Source of the DNA: Bacillus sp. sid0103
GTDB taxonomy: Bacteria; Bacillota; Bacilli; Bacillales_B; DSM-18226
NCBI RefSeq assembly: GCF_019219025.1
Contig: NZ_JAHUWN010000009.1
Location: forward strand, 147,980-211,979
DNA: 64,000 nucleotides
Reading direction: 5' to 3'
In this document: piece after piece, positions 44,664-56,400 of the stretch
Numbering within the stretch: the stretch's first letter is position 1
Layout: each line of letters begins with the position of its first letter
The notes under the pieces: model-generated
Seen by the model: the letters and a program-made list of their open reading frames with translations, nothing else
The model's database searches: none
Told to the model about the DNA's origin: nothing
Made by a program: the position numbers and the translations under genes

Positions 44664-45779
44664 TTGAACCTAAAGTATTTATACCGGACTATACGATTTA
44701 TCATTGTAATTGGTGCAATTGTTTTGGGACTTTTGTCATTTTATTTTTTGTCAAAAGTGACCTATCCATTTTTAATTGGTCTATTAATTGCGTTTTTAAT
44801 TAATCCACTTGTAGATATTTTTGAAAGAAAGGCTAGAATGCCTCGTGCATTAGCTGTTTTTATTGCACTAATAATTATATTTGCTTTATTCGCTGGACTT
44901 ATTACACTCCTAGTAGCTGAAATTGTTTCTGGAGCAAATTATTTATCTACGGTAGTACCGGAACACCTTGATACTTTAATAGAGTATATAGAAAAATATT
45001 TCACTGCCCAAATTTTACCGATTTACGATCAATTATCCAGTGTGTTTAAAAAACTTGATTCCGGGCAGCAGGATACGATTATTAGTAATATTAAGAATGT
45101 CGGGACAAGGATTGGCACAACAGTTGGAAATTTTATACAAAATCTATTTGCGATTATCCCCAATATTATCGCTTGGCTTCCAAATGCAGCGACTGTATTA
45201 ATCTTTTCCTTACTTGCTACTTTTTTTATCAGTAAAGATTGGTACCGATTATCAACTTTAGGGGGCAGACTCTTACCCGAAAAAGCAAAAACAAGCAGCA
45301 GATCTGTTTTTATCGATTTAAAAAAGGCACTATTTGGTTTTATTAAGGCCCAATTAACACTAATTTCGATTACAACAGTTATTATTCTAATAGGCTTACT
45401 TATCCTTCGTGTAGATTATGCGATTACCATTGCATTAGTAACTGGAATTGTCGATATTATTCCCTATCTTGGTACAGGGGCCGTTTTTGTCCCTTGGATT
45501 ATATATGTGGCTATCGGTGGCAATATGGGACTGGCAATAGGGTTAGGAGTTCTTTATGTTGTGGTCCTCGTTCAACGGCAAATCATGGAGCCAAAAATTC
45601 TTTCTTCAAATATTGGTCTAGATCCATTAGCAACACTAATTGCATTATTCGTTGGTTTTAAATTAATCGGGTTATTAGGACTAATTGTTGGTCCAGTAAC
45701 ACTAGTGATCATTAGCACTCTATATCGAGCCAATGTTTTTCATGATTTATGGGGATTTATAATGGGAAAAGATATATAA
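44664..45779 (+). CDS. ytvI: sporulation integral membrane protein YtvI (AI-2E transporter family)
   Basis: 371 aa from TTG at 44664 (MNLKYLYRTIRFIIVIG); GGAGG is 7 nt upstream. About seven to eight membrane helices with an extracytoplasmic helical loop (about 88-160). The family signature is near VTGIVDIIPYLGTGAVFVPW and PKILSSNIGLDPLATLIALF. YtvI is linked to sporulation; transport activity is inferred from the PerM/AI-2E family. Confidence 0.9.
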   Translation: MNLKYLYRTIRFIIVIGAIVLGLLSFYFLSKVTYPFLIGLLIAFLINPLVDIFERKARMPRALAVFIALIIIFALFAGLITLLVAEIVSGANYLSTVVPEHLDTLIEYIEKYFTAQILPIYDQLSSVFKKLDSGQQDTIISNIKNVGTRIGTTVGNFIQNLFAIIPNIIAWLPNAATVLIFSLLATFFISKDWYRLSTLGGRLLPEKAKTSSRSVFIDLKKALFGFIKAQLTLISITTVIILIGLLILRVDYAITIALVTGIVDIIPYLGTGAVFVPWIIYVAIGGNMGLAIGLGVLYVVVLVQRQIMEPKILSSNIGLDPLATLIALFVGFKLIGLLGLIVGPVTLVIISTLYRANVFHDLWGFIMGKDI

Positions 45780-45787
45780 TGCTAAAA

Positions 45788-45828
45788 AAACAAAAGTCAG
45801 CTCCGATACTCGAAGCTGACTTTTATTT
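45788..45828. terminator. bidirectional terminator between ytvI and fxsA
   Basis: Perfect 11-bp stem AAAAGTCAGCT (45792-45802)/AGCTGACTTTT (45814-45824), with T-rich sequence on both strands between convergent genes. Confidence 0.85.
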
Positions 45829-46209
45829 AATTATTTTTATATTTCCTTTATTAATCCTTCTTTGCCACATTTTTATAAGTAAATATTTAATCGGCTTTCG
45901 GGTTGGTGGAAAAAGGAATAAGAAGCCAGTAACATCTGTAATAAATCCAGGTGTTAATAGCAGTGTTCCACCGATTAATATACATATCCCATCTAATAAA
46001 GCATCTCCAGGAAGTTGACCATAGCTCAACTGATCTTGCACCCTGCGGATCGTCTGTAAGCCCTCTCTCTTGGCTAAATACGCCCCTATGATTCCTGTCA
46101 ATACAATTAGTGCAATGGTTGGCCAAACACCAATTGCGTTACCTGAAAGAAGCAGTACACCTATATCTAGAGCTGGGATTAATATGATCAATATAAATAA
46201 ATAACGCAT
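45823..46209 (-). CDS. fxsA: FxsA family membrane protein
   Basis: 128 aa; helices at about 3-22, 25-45 and 72-95. FxsA features include IPALDIGVLLLSGNAIGVWP, GIIGAYLAKREGLQTIRRVQ and LLLTPGFITDVTGFLFLFPP. In E. coli, FxsA suppresses F-plasmid exclusion of phage T7; its role in Bacillus (ytzA) is unknown. Confidence 0.92.
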   Translation of the reverse strand: MRYLFILIILIPALDIGVLLLSGNAIGVWPTIALIVLTGIIGAYLAKREGLQTIRRVQDQLSYGQLPGDALLDGICILIGGTLLLTPGFITDVTGFLFLFPPTRKPIKYLLIKMWQRRINKGNIKIIK

Positions 46210-46275
46210 AGATTGTCCCCTTTCCTAAAGGCCTATTTTCATTATATTACGAATGGGGATCATTTTGTCATGATA

Positions 46276-46301
46276 TAAAAAAGAAGGGTCTCCCCTTCTT
46301 T
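46276..46301 (-). terminator. pfkA-pyk terminator
   Basis: Stem AAGAAGGG/CCCTTCTT followed by TTTTTTATATC on the minus strand. Confidence 0.83.
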
Positions 46302-46326
46302 AATTAGTAAATAGATGAATATGTTC

Positions 46327-48090
46327 TTATAGCACGCTCGCGTGACCGTTGTAGATAACTCCTCTTGTTGCATCAACGGTGATTTCTTGACCATCTTTGA
46401 ACAATTCTAAAGCATTTTCTACCCCAACAACCACAGGGATGCTAAGGTTTAGACCAACAACAGCTGCGTGGCTGGTTAATCCACCTTCTTGCGTAATAAC
46501 TGCAGCACATTTCTCAAGCGCTGGAATCATATCACGATCCGTACCGATTGTTACTAGAATGGAGCCCTGTTTTACTTTTTCTAAAGCTTCCTTGGCATCT
46601 TGTGCAACTACCACTTTACCAAAGGCAGACCTACGGCCAATTCCTTGTGCTTTTGTAATAATATCTCCGACCACATGAATTTTCATTAAGTTGGTTGTAC
46701 CGGCCTCTCCAACTGGCACACCAGCAGTAATGACAACTAAATCACCACGGTTGACGATACCGCTATTTAAGCTAGCCTCAACTGCGTTATCAAGCATTTC
46801 GTCTGTTGTGGTCGCAACATTACCAAACTGAGGGTAAACACCCCATACAAGGGAAAGACGACGGCAAACATGTTCAATGGAAGTCACCGCAACAATCGCT
46901 GCTTTCGGACGATATTTAGAAATCATTCTTGCTGTATGACCGCTTTCAGTTGGAGTAATAATTGCTTGTACTGCAAGATTCAATGCAGTGTGTGCAACAG
47001 ATTGTCCAATTGCATCCGTAAGATTATGTTCTGTATCTTTACTGCGGCTTGAGAGTATTTCTTTGTGATCTAATGCAGATTCTGCTCTGGAAGCAATATT
47101 GTGCATAGTTTGAACAGCTTCGACTGGATATTGGCCTGCTGCTGTTTCACCAGAAAGCATGATCGCATCGGTACCATCGAAAATCGCATTTGCTACGTCA
47201 CTTGCTTCAGCGCGAGTAGGTCGTGGATTTCTTTGCATAGAATCTAGCATTTGTGTAGCGGTAATGACAGGTTTTCCAAGTGCGTTACATTTCTTAATTA
47301 ACATTTTTTGAACCAATGGAACTTCTTCAGCAGGGATTTCTACGCCAAGATCACCACGAGCAACCATTAAACCATCAGAGATTTCTAGGATTTCGTCAAT
47401 ATTATCGACGCCTTCCTGATTTTCAATTTTAGGAATAATATGGATGTGTGTGGCTTTATTTTCTTCTAAAAGCTGACGGATTTCTAATACGTCCTTTGAA
47501 CGACGTACGAATGATGCTGCAATAAAATCAATACCTTGTTCAATTCCAAAAAGAATATCTTTTGTATCTTTTTCTGTGATGCCAGGCAGGTTAACTGAAA
47601 CACCTGGAACGTTTACACCTTTTTTATTTTTTAGCGTACCGCTATTTAAGATTTTTGTATGGATTTCATTTTTTGAGTTATCTACGTTCGTCACTTCTAG
47701 ACCAATTAAGCCGTCATCTAAAAGAATTTTAGAACCTACATGAACATCATCAATTAACCCTGGATATGTAACAGAAAACTTATCAAGTGTCCCTTCCACC
47801 TCTGTCATGGAGACAATAATATTTTCTCCAGCCTGAAGTTCAATGGCCCCGTTTTGCATATTGTTTGTCCGAATTTCAGGACCTTTTGTATCAAGCAAGA
47901 TAGCTACTGTTTTCCCAGTCAGTTTTGCTGCTTCACGAATATTTTTAATTCGTGCGCCATGTTCTTCAAAATCACCATGAGAGAAATTCAAACGAGCCAC
48001 GTTCATACCCGAATTGATTAATTGAGTTAATTTTTCCACGCTTTCACTTGCAGGGCCTATTGTACAAACAATTTTGGTTTTTCGTAACAT
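46327..48090 (-). CDS. pyk: pyruvate kinase
   Basis: 587 aa from ATG at 48090 ([20 protein letters not shown] upstream). Catalytic barrel with [13 protein letters not shown]; the allosteric C-domain follows. An extra C-terminal PEP-utilizing-enzyme domain (about 475-587, [20 protein letters not shown]) is typical for Bacillus and Geobacillus enzymes. It converts PEP and ADP to pyruvate and ATP. 57 bp after pfkA, co-transcribed. Confidence 0.98.
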   Translation of the reverse strand: MLRKTKIVCTIGPASESVEKLTQLINSGMNVARLNFSHGDFEEHGARIKNIREAAKLTGKTVAILLDTKGPEIRTNNMQNGAIELQAGENIIVSMTEVEGTLDKFSVTYPGLIDDVHVGSKILLDDGLIGLEVTNVDNSKNEIHTKILNSGTLKNKKGVNVPGVSVNLPGITEKDTKDILFGIEQGIDFIAASFVRRSKDVLEIRQLLEENKATHIHIIPKIENQEGVDNIDEILEISDGLMVARGDLGVEIPAEEVPLVQKMLIKKCNALGKPVITATQMLDSMQRNPRPTRAEASDVANAIFDGTDAIMLSGETAAGQYPVEAVQTMHNIASRAESALDHKEILSSRSKDTEHNLTDAIGQSVAHTALNLAVQAIITPTESGHTARMISKYRPKAAIVAVTSIEHVCRRLSLVWGVYPQFGNVATTTDEMLDNAVEASLNSGIVNRGDLVVITAGVPVGEAGTTNLMKIHVVGDIITKAQGIGRRSAFGKVVVAQDAKEALEKVKQGSILVTIGTDRDMIPALEKCAAVITQEGGLTSHAAVVGLNLSIPVVVGVENALELFKDGQEITVDATRGVIYNGHASVL

Positions 48091-48147
48091 CCTTGTATTC
48101 CTCCTATAATATAAAAGCACCTACGCCATTTCTTAAGTCCTAAATTC

Positions 48148-49113
<966 letters not shown>

Positions 49114-49302
49114 TCACCTCAGTTATTTTATTGGGATATTATGTATTAAAACATTATGTAGTAAATTAAAGGCACGATGAGTTTTAGAATTACTTCTTTT
49201 ATTATTTACATAAAACCCGCGAATACTTATAAAATAACATGAAGAAATAACTATAACAACCTTATGCTATTAGTAAATATAAGAGACGGAATAATCAGTA
49301 AA

Positions 49303-49317
49303 TTGTAAGCGTTTCAA
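49303..49317 (-). promoter_or_regulatory. cre-like site 1 upstream of pfkA
   Basis: TTGTAAGCGTTTCAA (plus sense). It shares the TGTAAGCGTTTC core with the citZ site. It lies about 200 bp before pfkA; the remainder of the 49108-49418 gap is A/T-rich and shows no gene. Confidence 0.55.
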
Positions 49318-49324
49318 TTAAGTT

Positions 49325-49338
49325 TGTAAACGTAATCA
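49325..49338 (+). promoter_or_regulatory. cre-like site 2 upstream of pfkA
   Basis: TGTAAACGTAATCA matches TGWAANCGNTNWCA at 13 of 14 positions, 22 bp from site 1. Confidence 0.55.
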
Positions 49339-49418
49339 TTGCCTTATTTAAGAAATTCCCGTGAACATTTTGTGAATTACAAAAAGTGGAAACACTCGTT
49401 CAAAAAATTACACAACAT

Positions 49419-49448
49419 AAAAAGTGCCCATGAGGATGAGCACTTTTT
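49419..49448 (-). terminator. accDA terminator
   Basis: Stem AAAAGTGC/GCACTTTT with a 12-nt loop and T-rich flank, directly after the accA stop. Confidence 0.8.
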
Positions 49449-49450
49449 TA

Positions 49451-50428
49451 TTAATTTACACCAATGTAATCATTAACTGTGGCAAATTCACCGATTGTCC
49501 TGAAACGGTTGTAGCGATCACTGATAAGTTCCTCTTCTGACAGTTTCAGAAGTTGCTCCAAGGCTTTCTTCAGTATATTATCAATTTCCTCAGCTTGCTT
49601 CATGACATCCCTTTGGGCTCCGCCCTTAATTTCAGGAATAATCTCATCAATGACACCAAGCTCTTTTAGATCAGGAGCAGTAATTTTCATCGTTTCAGCG
49701 GCATTTCTCGCTAAGGATGCATCCTTCCATAATATAGCCGCCGCACCCTCAGGTGAAATGACTGAGTAGGTCGAATTCTCAAGCATATAAATCCGATTGC
49801 CTACTCCAAGTGCAAGAGCACCACCACTTCCGCCTTCGCCAATAACAATACAAACCACAGGAACTCTTAACCCAGCCATTTCAAATAAATTGCGCGCAAT
49901 TGCTTCACTTTGTCCGCGTTCTTCTGCTGCCTTACCGGGATAAGCACCCTTTGTATCAATGAAACAAATAATCGGGCGATTAAATTTATTCGCTTGATTC
50001 ATTAAGCGAAGTGCTTTTCGATAACCTTCTGGATGAGGCATTCCAAAGTTTCTACGAATATTCTCTTTTGTATCTTTTCCACGTTGATGACCAATCACGG
50101 TAACTGGTAAACCTCGATACTTAGCAATCCCGCCTACAATCGCCTCATCATCAGCAAAGGTTCGATCTCCATGACATTCAAAGAAGTTTTCAAACAGGTA
50201 AGGAATGTAATCTAACGTGGTAGGCCTGTTCGATAGGCGAGCAATTTGCACTCTGTCCCATGGCTTAATATTTTCATATATGCTCTGCTCAAGCTTTTCA
50301 AGCCTTTTCTCTAATTTAGCAATTTCCGAACTAAGGTCAACATCTGCTGTTTTGGTGAACTCTTGTAAATCAGCGATTTTCTTTCTTAATTCAATTACCG
50401 GGCGTTCGAATTCTAACTCTCCTACCAT
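49451..50428 (-). CDS. accA: acetyl-CoA carboxylase carboxyltransferase subunit alpha
   Basis: 325 aa. Crotonase-like carboxyltransferase half that moves CO2 from carboxybiotin to acetyl-CoA. Motifs [20 protein letters not shown] and [20 protein letters not shown] form the oxyanion hole. An N-terminal coiled coil covers about 10-55. ATG after GGAGGTG; it overlaps accD by 7 bp, so the two subunits are translationally coupled. Confidence 0.98.
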   Translation of the reverse strand: MVGELEFERPVIELRKKIADLQEFTKTADVDLSSEIAKLEKRLEKLEQSIYENIKPWDRVQIARLSNRPTTLDYIPYLFENFFECHGDRTFADDEAIVGGIAKYRGLPVTVIGHQRGKDTKENIRRNFGMPHPEGYRKALRLMNQANKFNRPIICFIDTKGAYPGKAAEERGQSEAIARNLFEMAGLRVPVVCIVIGEGGSGGALALGVGNRIYMLENSTYSVISPEGAAAILWKDASLARNAAETMKITAPDLKELGVIDEIIPEIKGGAQRDVMKQAEEIDNILKKALEQLLKLSEEELISDRYNRFRTIGEFATVNDYIGVN

Positions 50429-51300
50429 CTGAACACACCTCCAGGTTGATGGATTTCTAGAATGCTGGTGATTTTTTCAACTAAGTCCGCTCGATGTATG
50501 ATTGCGTCTAACTGACCATGTTTTAAAAGGAACTCAGACGTTTGAAAATCCTCTGGCAATTCTTCGCGGATGGATTGTTCAATGACTCTGCGTCCTGCAA
50601 AAGCAATGAGCGCACCAGGTTCAGAAAGGTTATAATCACCTAATGATGCAAAACTAGCGGAAACCCCGCCTGTTGTCGGATGTGTCATAATGGAGATGAT
50701 TAAACCGCCATTATTACTAAACTTCTTTAACGCCACACTTGTTTTGGCCATTTGCATCAAACTTAGAGCGCCCTCTTGCATTCTTGCCCCACCTGAAGCA
50801 GTAAAAATGATAAAAGGTACATTTAACTCATCCGCTTTTTCAATAGCTTGGGTGATTTTTTCGCCGACAACAGAGCCCATGCTCCCCATTCGGAACGAAG
50901 AATCCATTATCGCAAGAACAATCTTATGGTCATTAACTGTGCCCATTCCTGTTACAACAGCCTCATTCAACTTACTTTTTTGCCGATCCTTTTCAAGCTT
51001 TTCAAGATAGTCAGGGAAATTTAAAGGATTTTTAGAAATCATATCTTCATTAATTTCGACAAAACTTCCTTCATCAATGAAACTGTCCAAACGTTCCTTG
51101 GAGTTCATTGGAAAATGGTGTCCGCAATGCAAACATACCTTTACATTTTTCAATAATTCTTTTGTATACATGATTTTCTTACATGAAGGACACTTTGTCA
51201 TGATTCCTTCAGGAACATCATTTTTTGCATTTTCCGTCGGTATTTGAGCGTATTTCTTCTTTTTTGTCTGATTTTTTGAAAAAAGATCTTTAAGCGCCAA
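50422..51300 (-). CDS. accD: acetyl-CoA carboxylase carboxyltransferase subunit beta
   Basis: 292 aa from TTG at 51300 ([19 protein letters not shown]); AAAGGAGG is 7 nt upstream. The N-terminal zinc ribbon has CPSC and CLHC (about residues 35-57). The carboxyltransferase core has [16 protein letters not shown] and [13 protein letters not shown]. It makes malonyl-CoA with accA plus biotin carrier and carboxylase subunits encoded elsewhere. Its 5' region carries a GTGGTCAGACCAC palindrome. Confidence 0.97.
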   Translation of the reverse strand: MALKDLFSKNQTKKKKYAQIPTENAKNDVPEGIMTKCPSCKKIMYTKELLKNVKVCLHCGHHFPMNSKERLDSFIDEGSFVEINEDMISKNPLNFPDYLEKLEKDRQKSKLNEAVVTGMGTVNDHKIVLAIMDSSFRMGSMGSVVGEKITQAIEKADELNVPFIIFTASGGARMQEGALSLMQMAKTSVALKKFSNNGGLIISIMTHPTTGGVSASFASLGDYNLSEPGALIAFAGRRVIEQSIREELPEDFQTSEFLLKHGQLDAIIHRADLVEKITSILEIHQPGGVFRW

Positions 51301-51410
51301 AATTAAACCTCCTTTGTGATACGATAACGCCAATTGGACAGGTACTCCAATCATCTCTTTTTTAAAAGTTTTTCTAATAAAGCTTTACTTCATACCTGAT
51401 GCTTTCATAG

Positions 51411-51423
51411 GTGGTCAGACCAC
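51411..51423. promoter_or_regulatory. GntR/FadR-type operator upstream of accDA
   Basis: GTGGTCAGACCAC, a 13-bp palindrome identical to the one upstream of malic enzyme at 53440. TGGTC-N-GACCA is the usual half-site pattern of FadR-subfamily GntR regulators, and such a gene lies next door. Confidence 0.7.
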
Positions 51424-51496
51424 TTGCAGATAAAAAACACCCGTTTTCATGGGCTTGGATAACCTTCACTATAAGATAAAAAGAGTTCAAAATCTG

Positions 51497-52126
51497 TTAG
51501 TTTTTGTCGTTAAAAACAGACAAATTCCGTAGTTTGTAATATGCAGACAGTGTTTTTTCTTCATTCTTTTCGGCTAAAGCATTTAGCAGGATTAAATAGT
51601 CTTCACGCTGATAGATGACATTTCTGGAATCTAGTGAACGGTAATAATCCTTTAAGATAGACCAAATTCTCGTGAAGAGGTGGTTATCTGCTATTTCAAT
51701 TAACTGATAAAAAAACGCATCATCATTTAGAATTTCTTCCTGATGCACCCATTTTTTTAAATTTAACAACTTCAGATCATCTAATTTTTGAATGGCTAAT
51801 CTCAGGCAATCCATCTCAATAAAATTTTTGGTTTCAAACACATCTCGTTTCGCTTTTTCATCTTGTAAAATAAAGGTACTAAGCAACTGGACGAGATGAT
51901 TCCCTCGAAAATCCCGAATAAACGTCCCTTCCCCACGCCTAGTTTCAATTAATCCGAGCAGTTCTAAGGCTCGAAGTGCTTCTCTAACGGAAGAGCGCCC
52001 GAAATTCAGGCGCTCAGACAATTCACGTTCAGAAGGGATCTTATCTCCAGTTTTTAGTCCATCAATGGTAATCATCTCACGAAGTTGCTTTACGATCTCT
52101 AAATAGACCTTAGTGTTGGTTCCCAC
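51497..52126 (-). CDS. GntR-family (FadR subfamily) transcriptional regulator
   Basis: 209 aa. The winged HTH (about 8-75) includes TGDKIPSERELSERLNFGRSS and VREALRALELLGLIETRRGE. The C-terminal FCD ligand domain (about 95-205) is all helical; a His in ADNHLFTRI could be a metal or ligand residue. The start is GTG with only a weak ribosome site, 7 nt after the malic enzyme stop, implying coupling. A weak hairpin with T6 (about 51433-51455) may terminate it. It probably binds the two GTGGTCAGACCAC sites. Confidence 0.9.
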   Translation of the reverse strand: MGTNTKVYLEIVKQLREMITIDGLKTGDKIPSERELSERLNFGRSSVREALRALELLGLIETRRGEGTFIRDFRGNHLVQLLSTFILQDEKAKRDVFETKNFIEMDCLRLAIQKLDDLKLLNLKKWVHQEEILNDDAFFYQLIEIADNHLFTRIWSILKDYYRSLDSRNVIYQREDYLILLNALAEKNEEKTLSAYYKLRNLSVFNDKN

Positions 52127-52133
52127 TTACGTA

Positions 52134-53372
52134 TCACTCACTTTTACCAATAATAGCGAGCCTCTTTGTTTTTTCTTTGACTTCTTCTGGATCAACCTTA
52201 ATGCGGGCAACACCCGTTTCCATCGCTGCTTTTGCCACTGCTGCGGCTACATCTGGTGCAACTCTTGGATCAAAAGGTCCTGGAATAACATAATCAGCAT
52301 TCAGTTCATCAGGACTGATCAGGTTGGCAATAGCTTCAACAGCTGCAACTTTCATTTTTTCATTTATATGTGTAGCGCGAACATCAAGGGCGCCACGGAA
52401 AATTCCTGGAAAGGCAAGAACATTGTTTACTTGGTTTGGAAAATCAGAACGGCCTGTTCCTACCACTTTTGCTCCTGCTGCTTTTGCATCATCTGGCATA
52501 ATTTCAGGGACCGGATTGGCCATCGCAAAAATAATAGAATCAGGATTCATAGAAGCAACCATTTCTTTGGTTAGTGCACCTGCAACTGAAACTCCGATAA
52601 ATACATCCGCACCCTTAATGACATCTTCAAGGCTGCCTGATAGATTCTCACGATTTGTAAATTTTGCTACTTCTGCCTTCACTGTATTCATACCTTGAGG
52701 GCGACCTTCGTAAATGGCTCCTTTGGTATCACACATAATTATGTCCCTTACACCATAACTATATAACAATTTAATAATAGCAATCCCAGCAGCACCTGCA
52801 CCGTTAGCGACTACTTTAATTTCGGTCATTTTTTTGCCAACAAGCTTTAGAGCATTGACAAGACCAGCTACCGTTACAATGGCAGTACCATGCTGATCAT
52901 CATGGAAGATAGGAATATTGGCTTCCTTTTTCAACCGTTCTTCAATAACAAAACAATTAGGAGCAGCAATATCTTCTAAATTCACACCACCAAATGTAGG
53001 TTCAAGCAATTTTACCGTTTCCACGATTTTGTCTACATCAGTTGTGTTTAAACAGATAGGAAACGCATCAACACCGGCAAAACTTTTAAATAATACAGCT
53101 TTACCTTCCATAACAGGGAGTGCTGCTTCTGGACCAATATTCCCTAAACCAAGTACAGCTGTACCATCAGAAACCACGGCAACCATATTCCCTTTCATGG
53201 TATATTCGTAAACCAATTCTGGTTTCTCATAGATATCTTTACATGGCTCTGCAACACCTGGTGAATAAGCTAAGCTTAAATCATGCGCATTTCGGACTAT
53301 AACTTTTGATTTCGACTCTAACTTTCCTTTATTAATTCGATGCATATGTAATGCTTCTTCCCGTAAAGTCAA
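52134..53372 (-). CDS. ytsJ: NAD(P)-dependent malic enzyme
   Basis: 412 aa, short bacterial malic enzyme without a phosphotransacetylase domain. Catalytic Tyr region LAYSPGVAEPCKDI; metal site in IAAPNCFVIEERL and FHDDQHGTAIV; nucleotide fold VVANGAGAAGIAIIKLL. It converts malate to pyruvate with NADPH, as YtsJ does in B. subtilis. TTG start after GAGGGGTG. It heads a two-gene unit with the GntR regulator. Confidence 0.95.
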   Translation of the reverse strand: MTLREEALHMHRINKGKLESKSKVIVRNAHDLSLAYSPGVAEPCKDIYEKPELVYEYTMKGNMVAVVSDGTAVLGLGNIGPEAALPVMEGKAVLFKSFAGVDAFPICLNTTDVDKIVETVKLLEPTFGGVNLEDIAAPNCFVIEERLKKEANIPIFHDDQHGTAIVTVAGLVNALKLVGKKMTEIKVVANGAGAAGIAIIKLLYSYGVRDIIMCDTKGAIYEGRPQGMNTVKAEVAKFTNRENLSGSLEDVIKGADVFIGVSVAGALTKEMVASMNPDSIIFAMANPVPEIMPDDAKAAGAKVVGTGRSDFPNQVNNVLAFPGIFRGALDVRATHINEKMKVAAVEAIANLISPDELNADYVIPGPFDPRVAPDVAAAVAKAAMETGVARIKVDPEEVKEKTKRLAIIGKSE

Positions 53373-53439
53373 GATATGTCACCCCTCAAATTTTTACAAA
53401 AAGTTTAGAACATCCCTCTATATGTAGCCCGATTTTATG

Positions 53440-53452
53440 GTGGTCAGACCAC
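53440..53452. promoter_or_regulatory. GntR/FadR-type operator upstream of malic enzyme
   Basis: GTGGTCAGACCAC, same as at 51411. It lies about 15 bp downstream of the -10 box, a repressing position. Confidence 0.75.
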
Positions 53453-53467
53453 ACTTGTCTCATTATC

Positions 53468-53495
53468 ACTATAACATATCTGGGATAGTTGTAAA
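53468..53495 (-). promoter_or_regulatory. malic enzyme promoter
   Basis: -35 TTTACA (complement of 53490-53495), spacer 16, -10 TATAGT (complement of 53468-53473). Confidence 0.65.
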
Positions 53496-53498
53496 GAA

Positions 53499-56400
53499 TT
53501 AATCCTTCAGGACGACATTTTTTGGCCCAAGCATCTCTCTTAATAATTCGAGTAATTCTGGAGTCGGATTGATATAATTTTCTTCACCTAACTTAATTGT
53601 TTTACGGCCTTTTTCATAGTGTAAGATTACGGCTGCAACTCCTCTGTTTTCTTTCAAAAGTTGATGGATTTGCTGAAGAAATTTCTCAGATTGGTTTTCT
53701 TCCACTATTTTCAAATATAATACTGATTGCTTCCGTGTTTTTGTTTGGAGCCACTCTTCTAATAGAAAAACTTGTTGAATGATAAATTGTCGTTTCCCAT
53801 CCCGCTCTTCAACCTTCCCTTCAAGCAATGTAAACTTCCCATGCCCTAATAGGTGAGAATATTTTTTGTATACATTAGGGAATGCTACTGCTTCCATCTC
53901 ACCGCTTGAATCGCTTACCATTAAAAAGGCCATCGAATCACCTTTTTTAGTCCGAATTGATTTCATCGAGGTGATATATACACCAGAGGATACCCGTTGA
54001 TTATTAGGTTTCATATCAAATAGGTTTTGTGCCCCAGCTTGCTTTAACTGCCCTTCATAGATAGAAATCGGATGGTCAGAAAGATAAAAACCCAGGGCTT
54101 CTTTTTCAAATGTCAGCTTATTCTCCTGACTAATGGGATCGACGAGCATATATTTCGGCTTTGGCATGAATTCTTCATCAAATAAATCAAATTGGTTATT
54201 GTCAGTTGGTTTAAAAATTTGTGCATGTTCCATCGCGACATCTAAACTAGCAAGCAATACGGCACGATCTTCTCCAAATTCGTCGAACGAGCCAGAGTGA
54301 GCAAGGAACTCAAGCGTTTTTCGGTTGATAGCTTTCGAAGAAACTCGTATACAAAAATCAAATAAATCAACGAACCTTTTCTTTTTCCGCGCTTGAAAAA
54401 TCTCTTTTAAGGCAGCAGCCCCTACACTTTTAATCGCCGCCAAGCTATATCGGATTCCCTCTTGTTCCACTTGGAAGGAGTAGCCGCTATGATTGATCGA
54501 TGGGGGGAGGACCGTGATATCTTTTTGTTTCGTTTCCAGGATGTATTGTGCAATTTTCGTATCATTGCCGATAGCCGAGGTAAGCAAGCCTGCCATAAAA
54601 TATACAGGATAGTTTGCTTTTAAAAATGCCAATTGGTAGGCAATCATACTATAGGCAACGGCGTGACTTCGGTTAAAGCCATAGTTCGCAAAACGGACGA
54701 TTAAATCATAGATTTCATTGGCTAGTGTTTGTTCATATCCTTTTTTTAGGGCTCCCTGAACAAAATGACTGCGCTCTTGATCAAGAATATCTTTTTTCTT
54801 TTTTCCAACAGCCCTTCTTAATAAATCGGCTTCACCTAGTGTGAAACCAGCCATTTTCGAAGCAATTTGGATAATTTGTTCTTGATACACAATAACTCCA
54901 TATGTATTTTCAAGGATGGGCCGTAAATCAGGATGTGGATATTCAACTGCCTGTACGCCATGTTTCCTGTCAATAAAGAGCGGGATGTTTTCCATTGGTC
55001 CTGGGCGGTACAATGCATTGACTGCCACAATATCCTCAAATCGAGATGGCTTTAAGCGTGTTAGAACCTTGCGCATACCCTCTGATTCAAGCTGAAAAAC
55101 ACCTGTTGTTTCACCTTTTGCTAACAGGTTGAAGGTTAACGAGTCATCTAATGGAATCGAACTGATATTTAATTTTTTTCCAGTTTTACGAGTGATCGAG
55201 GATAAAATTGAATCTATCAATGTCAGATTTCTTAAGCCCAGAAAGTCCATTTTTAATAGGCCTATTTCTTCGAGATGTTCCATTGATAATTGCGTTAAAA
55301 AAACATGGTTTGACCCTCGTTGAATGGGGATTAAATCGATAAGCTGCTTCTCACTAATGACGACACCTGCTGCATGGGTGGAAGTATGACGCGGCAGACC
55401 TTCAAGTTTTAAAGCCGTTTCAAAAAGACGAAGATTCACCGGACTTTCTTTAATAAACCTTCGCAGTGCTTCCGATTCTTTATAGGCGCCTTTCAGGTCA
55501 ATTCCAAGGCGGGACGGAATCATTCTTGATAATTGTTCGAGTTCCTTGGAATTTAACCCGAATACTTTACCGATATCTCTTAGGACTGCTTTGGCTGCAA
55601 GTGTTCCAAATGTAACAATTTGCGCGACATGCAGTTCACCGTATTTCGCGGCAACATAATTTATGACTTCATCACGACGATGGTCTGGAAAATCAATATC
55701 GATATCCGGCATGGAAATCCGCTCAGGATTTAAAAACCGTTCAAATAATAGGTTATGCTTTAATGGATCCACATCTGTAATGTATAAAACATAGGCAACC
55801 AATGAACCGGCAGCTGAACCCCTTCCCGGTCCTGTCAAAATCCCATGCTCTCTTGCATATTTCATAAAATCCCAAACAATTAAAAAATAGTTGCTAAACT
55901 TCATCCGTTTTATCACCGCTAATTCATAGGACAACCGTTCAAAATACTCCTTAGACGGTGCGGGAAAACGTTCACTCAATCCCTGTTTACACAGCACATC
56001 AAGGTATTCCTCAGCAGGAATCCCATTTTCTGTTGGAAATGCAGGTAAATAGGTCCTGTTTAATTCCATGTTAAATTGACACCTGTTTGCTATCCGGATA
56101 GTATTTTCTAACGCATCTAGTTCATTAGAAAAGCGCTCAACCATTTCAGCAGCAGTTTTTAAATAGAACTGATCGGTTTCTAACTTTTCTCTCTGTTCGT
56201 CCTGCAGTTTATCACCATTTTTGATTGCTAACAAACACTCATGGGCAAACATATCTTCTTTTTCTAGATAAAAGACTTGGTTAGTAGCTACAAGCGGGAC
56301 ATTCATTTCCTTCGAAATCATACTAAACTTATTACTGATTATTGTTTCTTGTTCAAGTTGGTGATTTTGAATCGCAAGAAAAAAGTTATCCCTGCCAAAA

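Noticed and set aside
53440..53452. cre site upstream of malic enzyme
   Set aside because: GTGGTCAGACCAC does not contain the CcpA core; it fits a GntR/FadR-type operator better.
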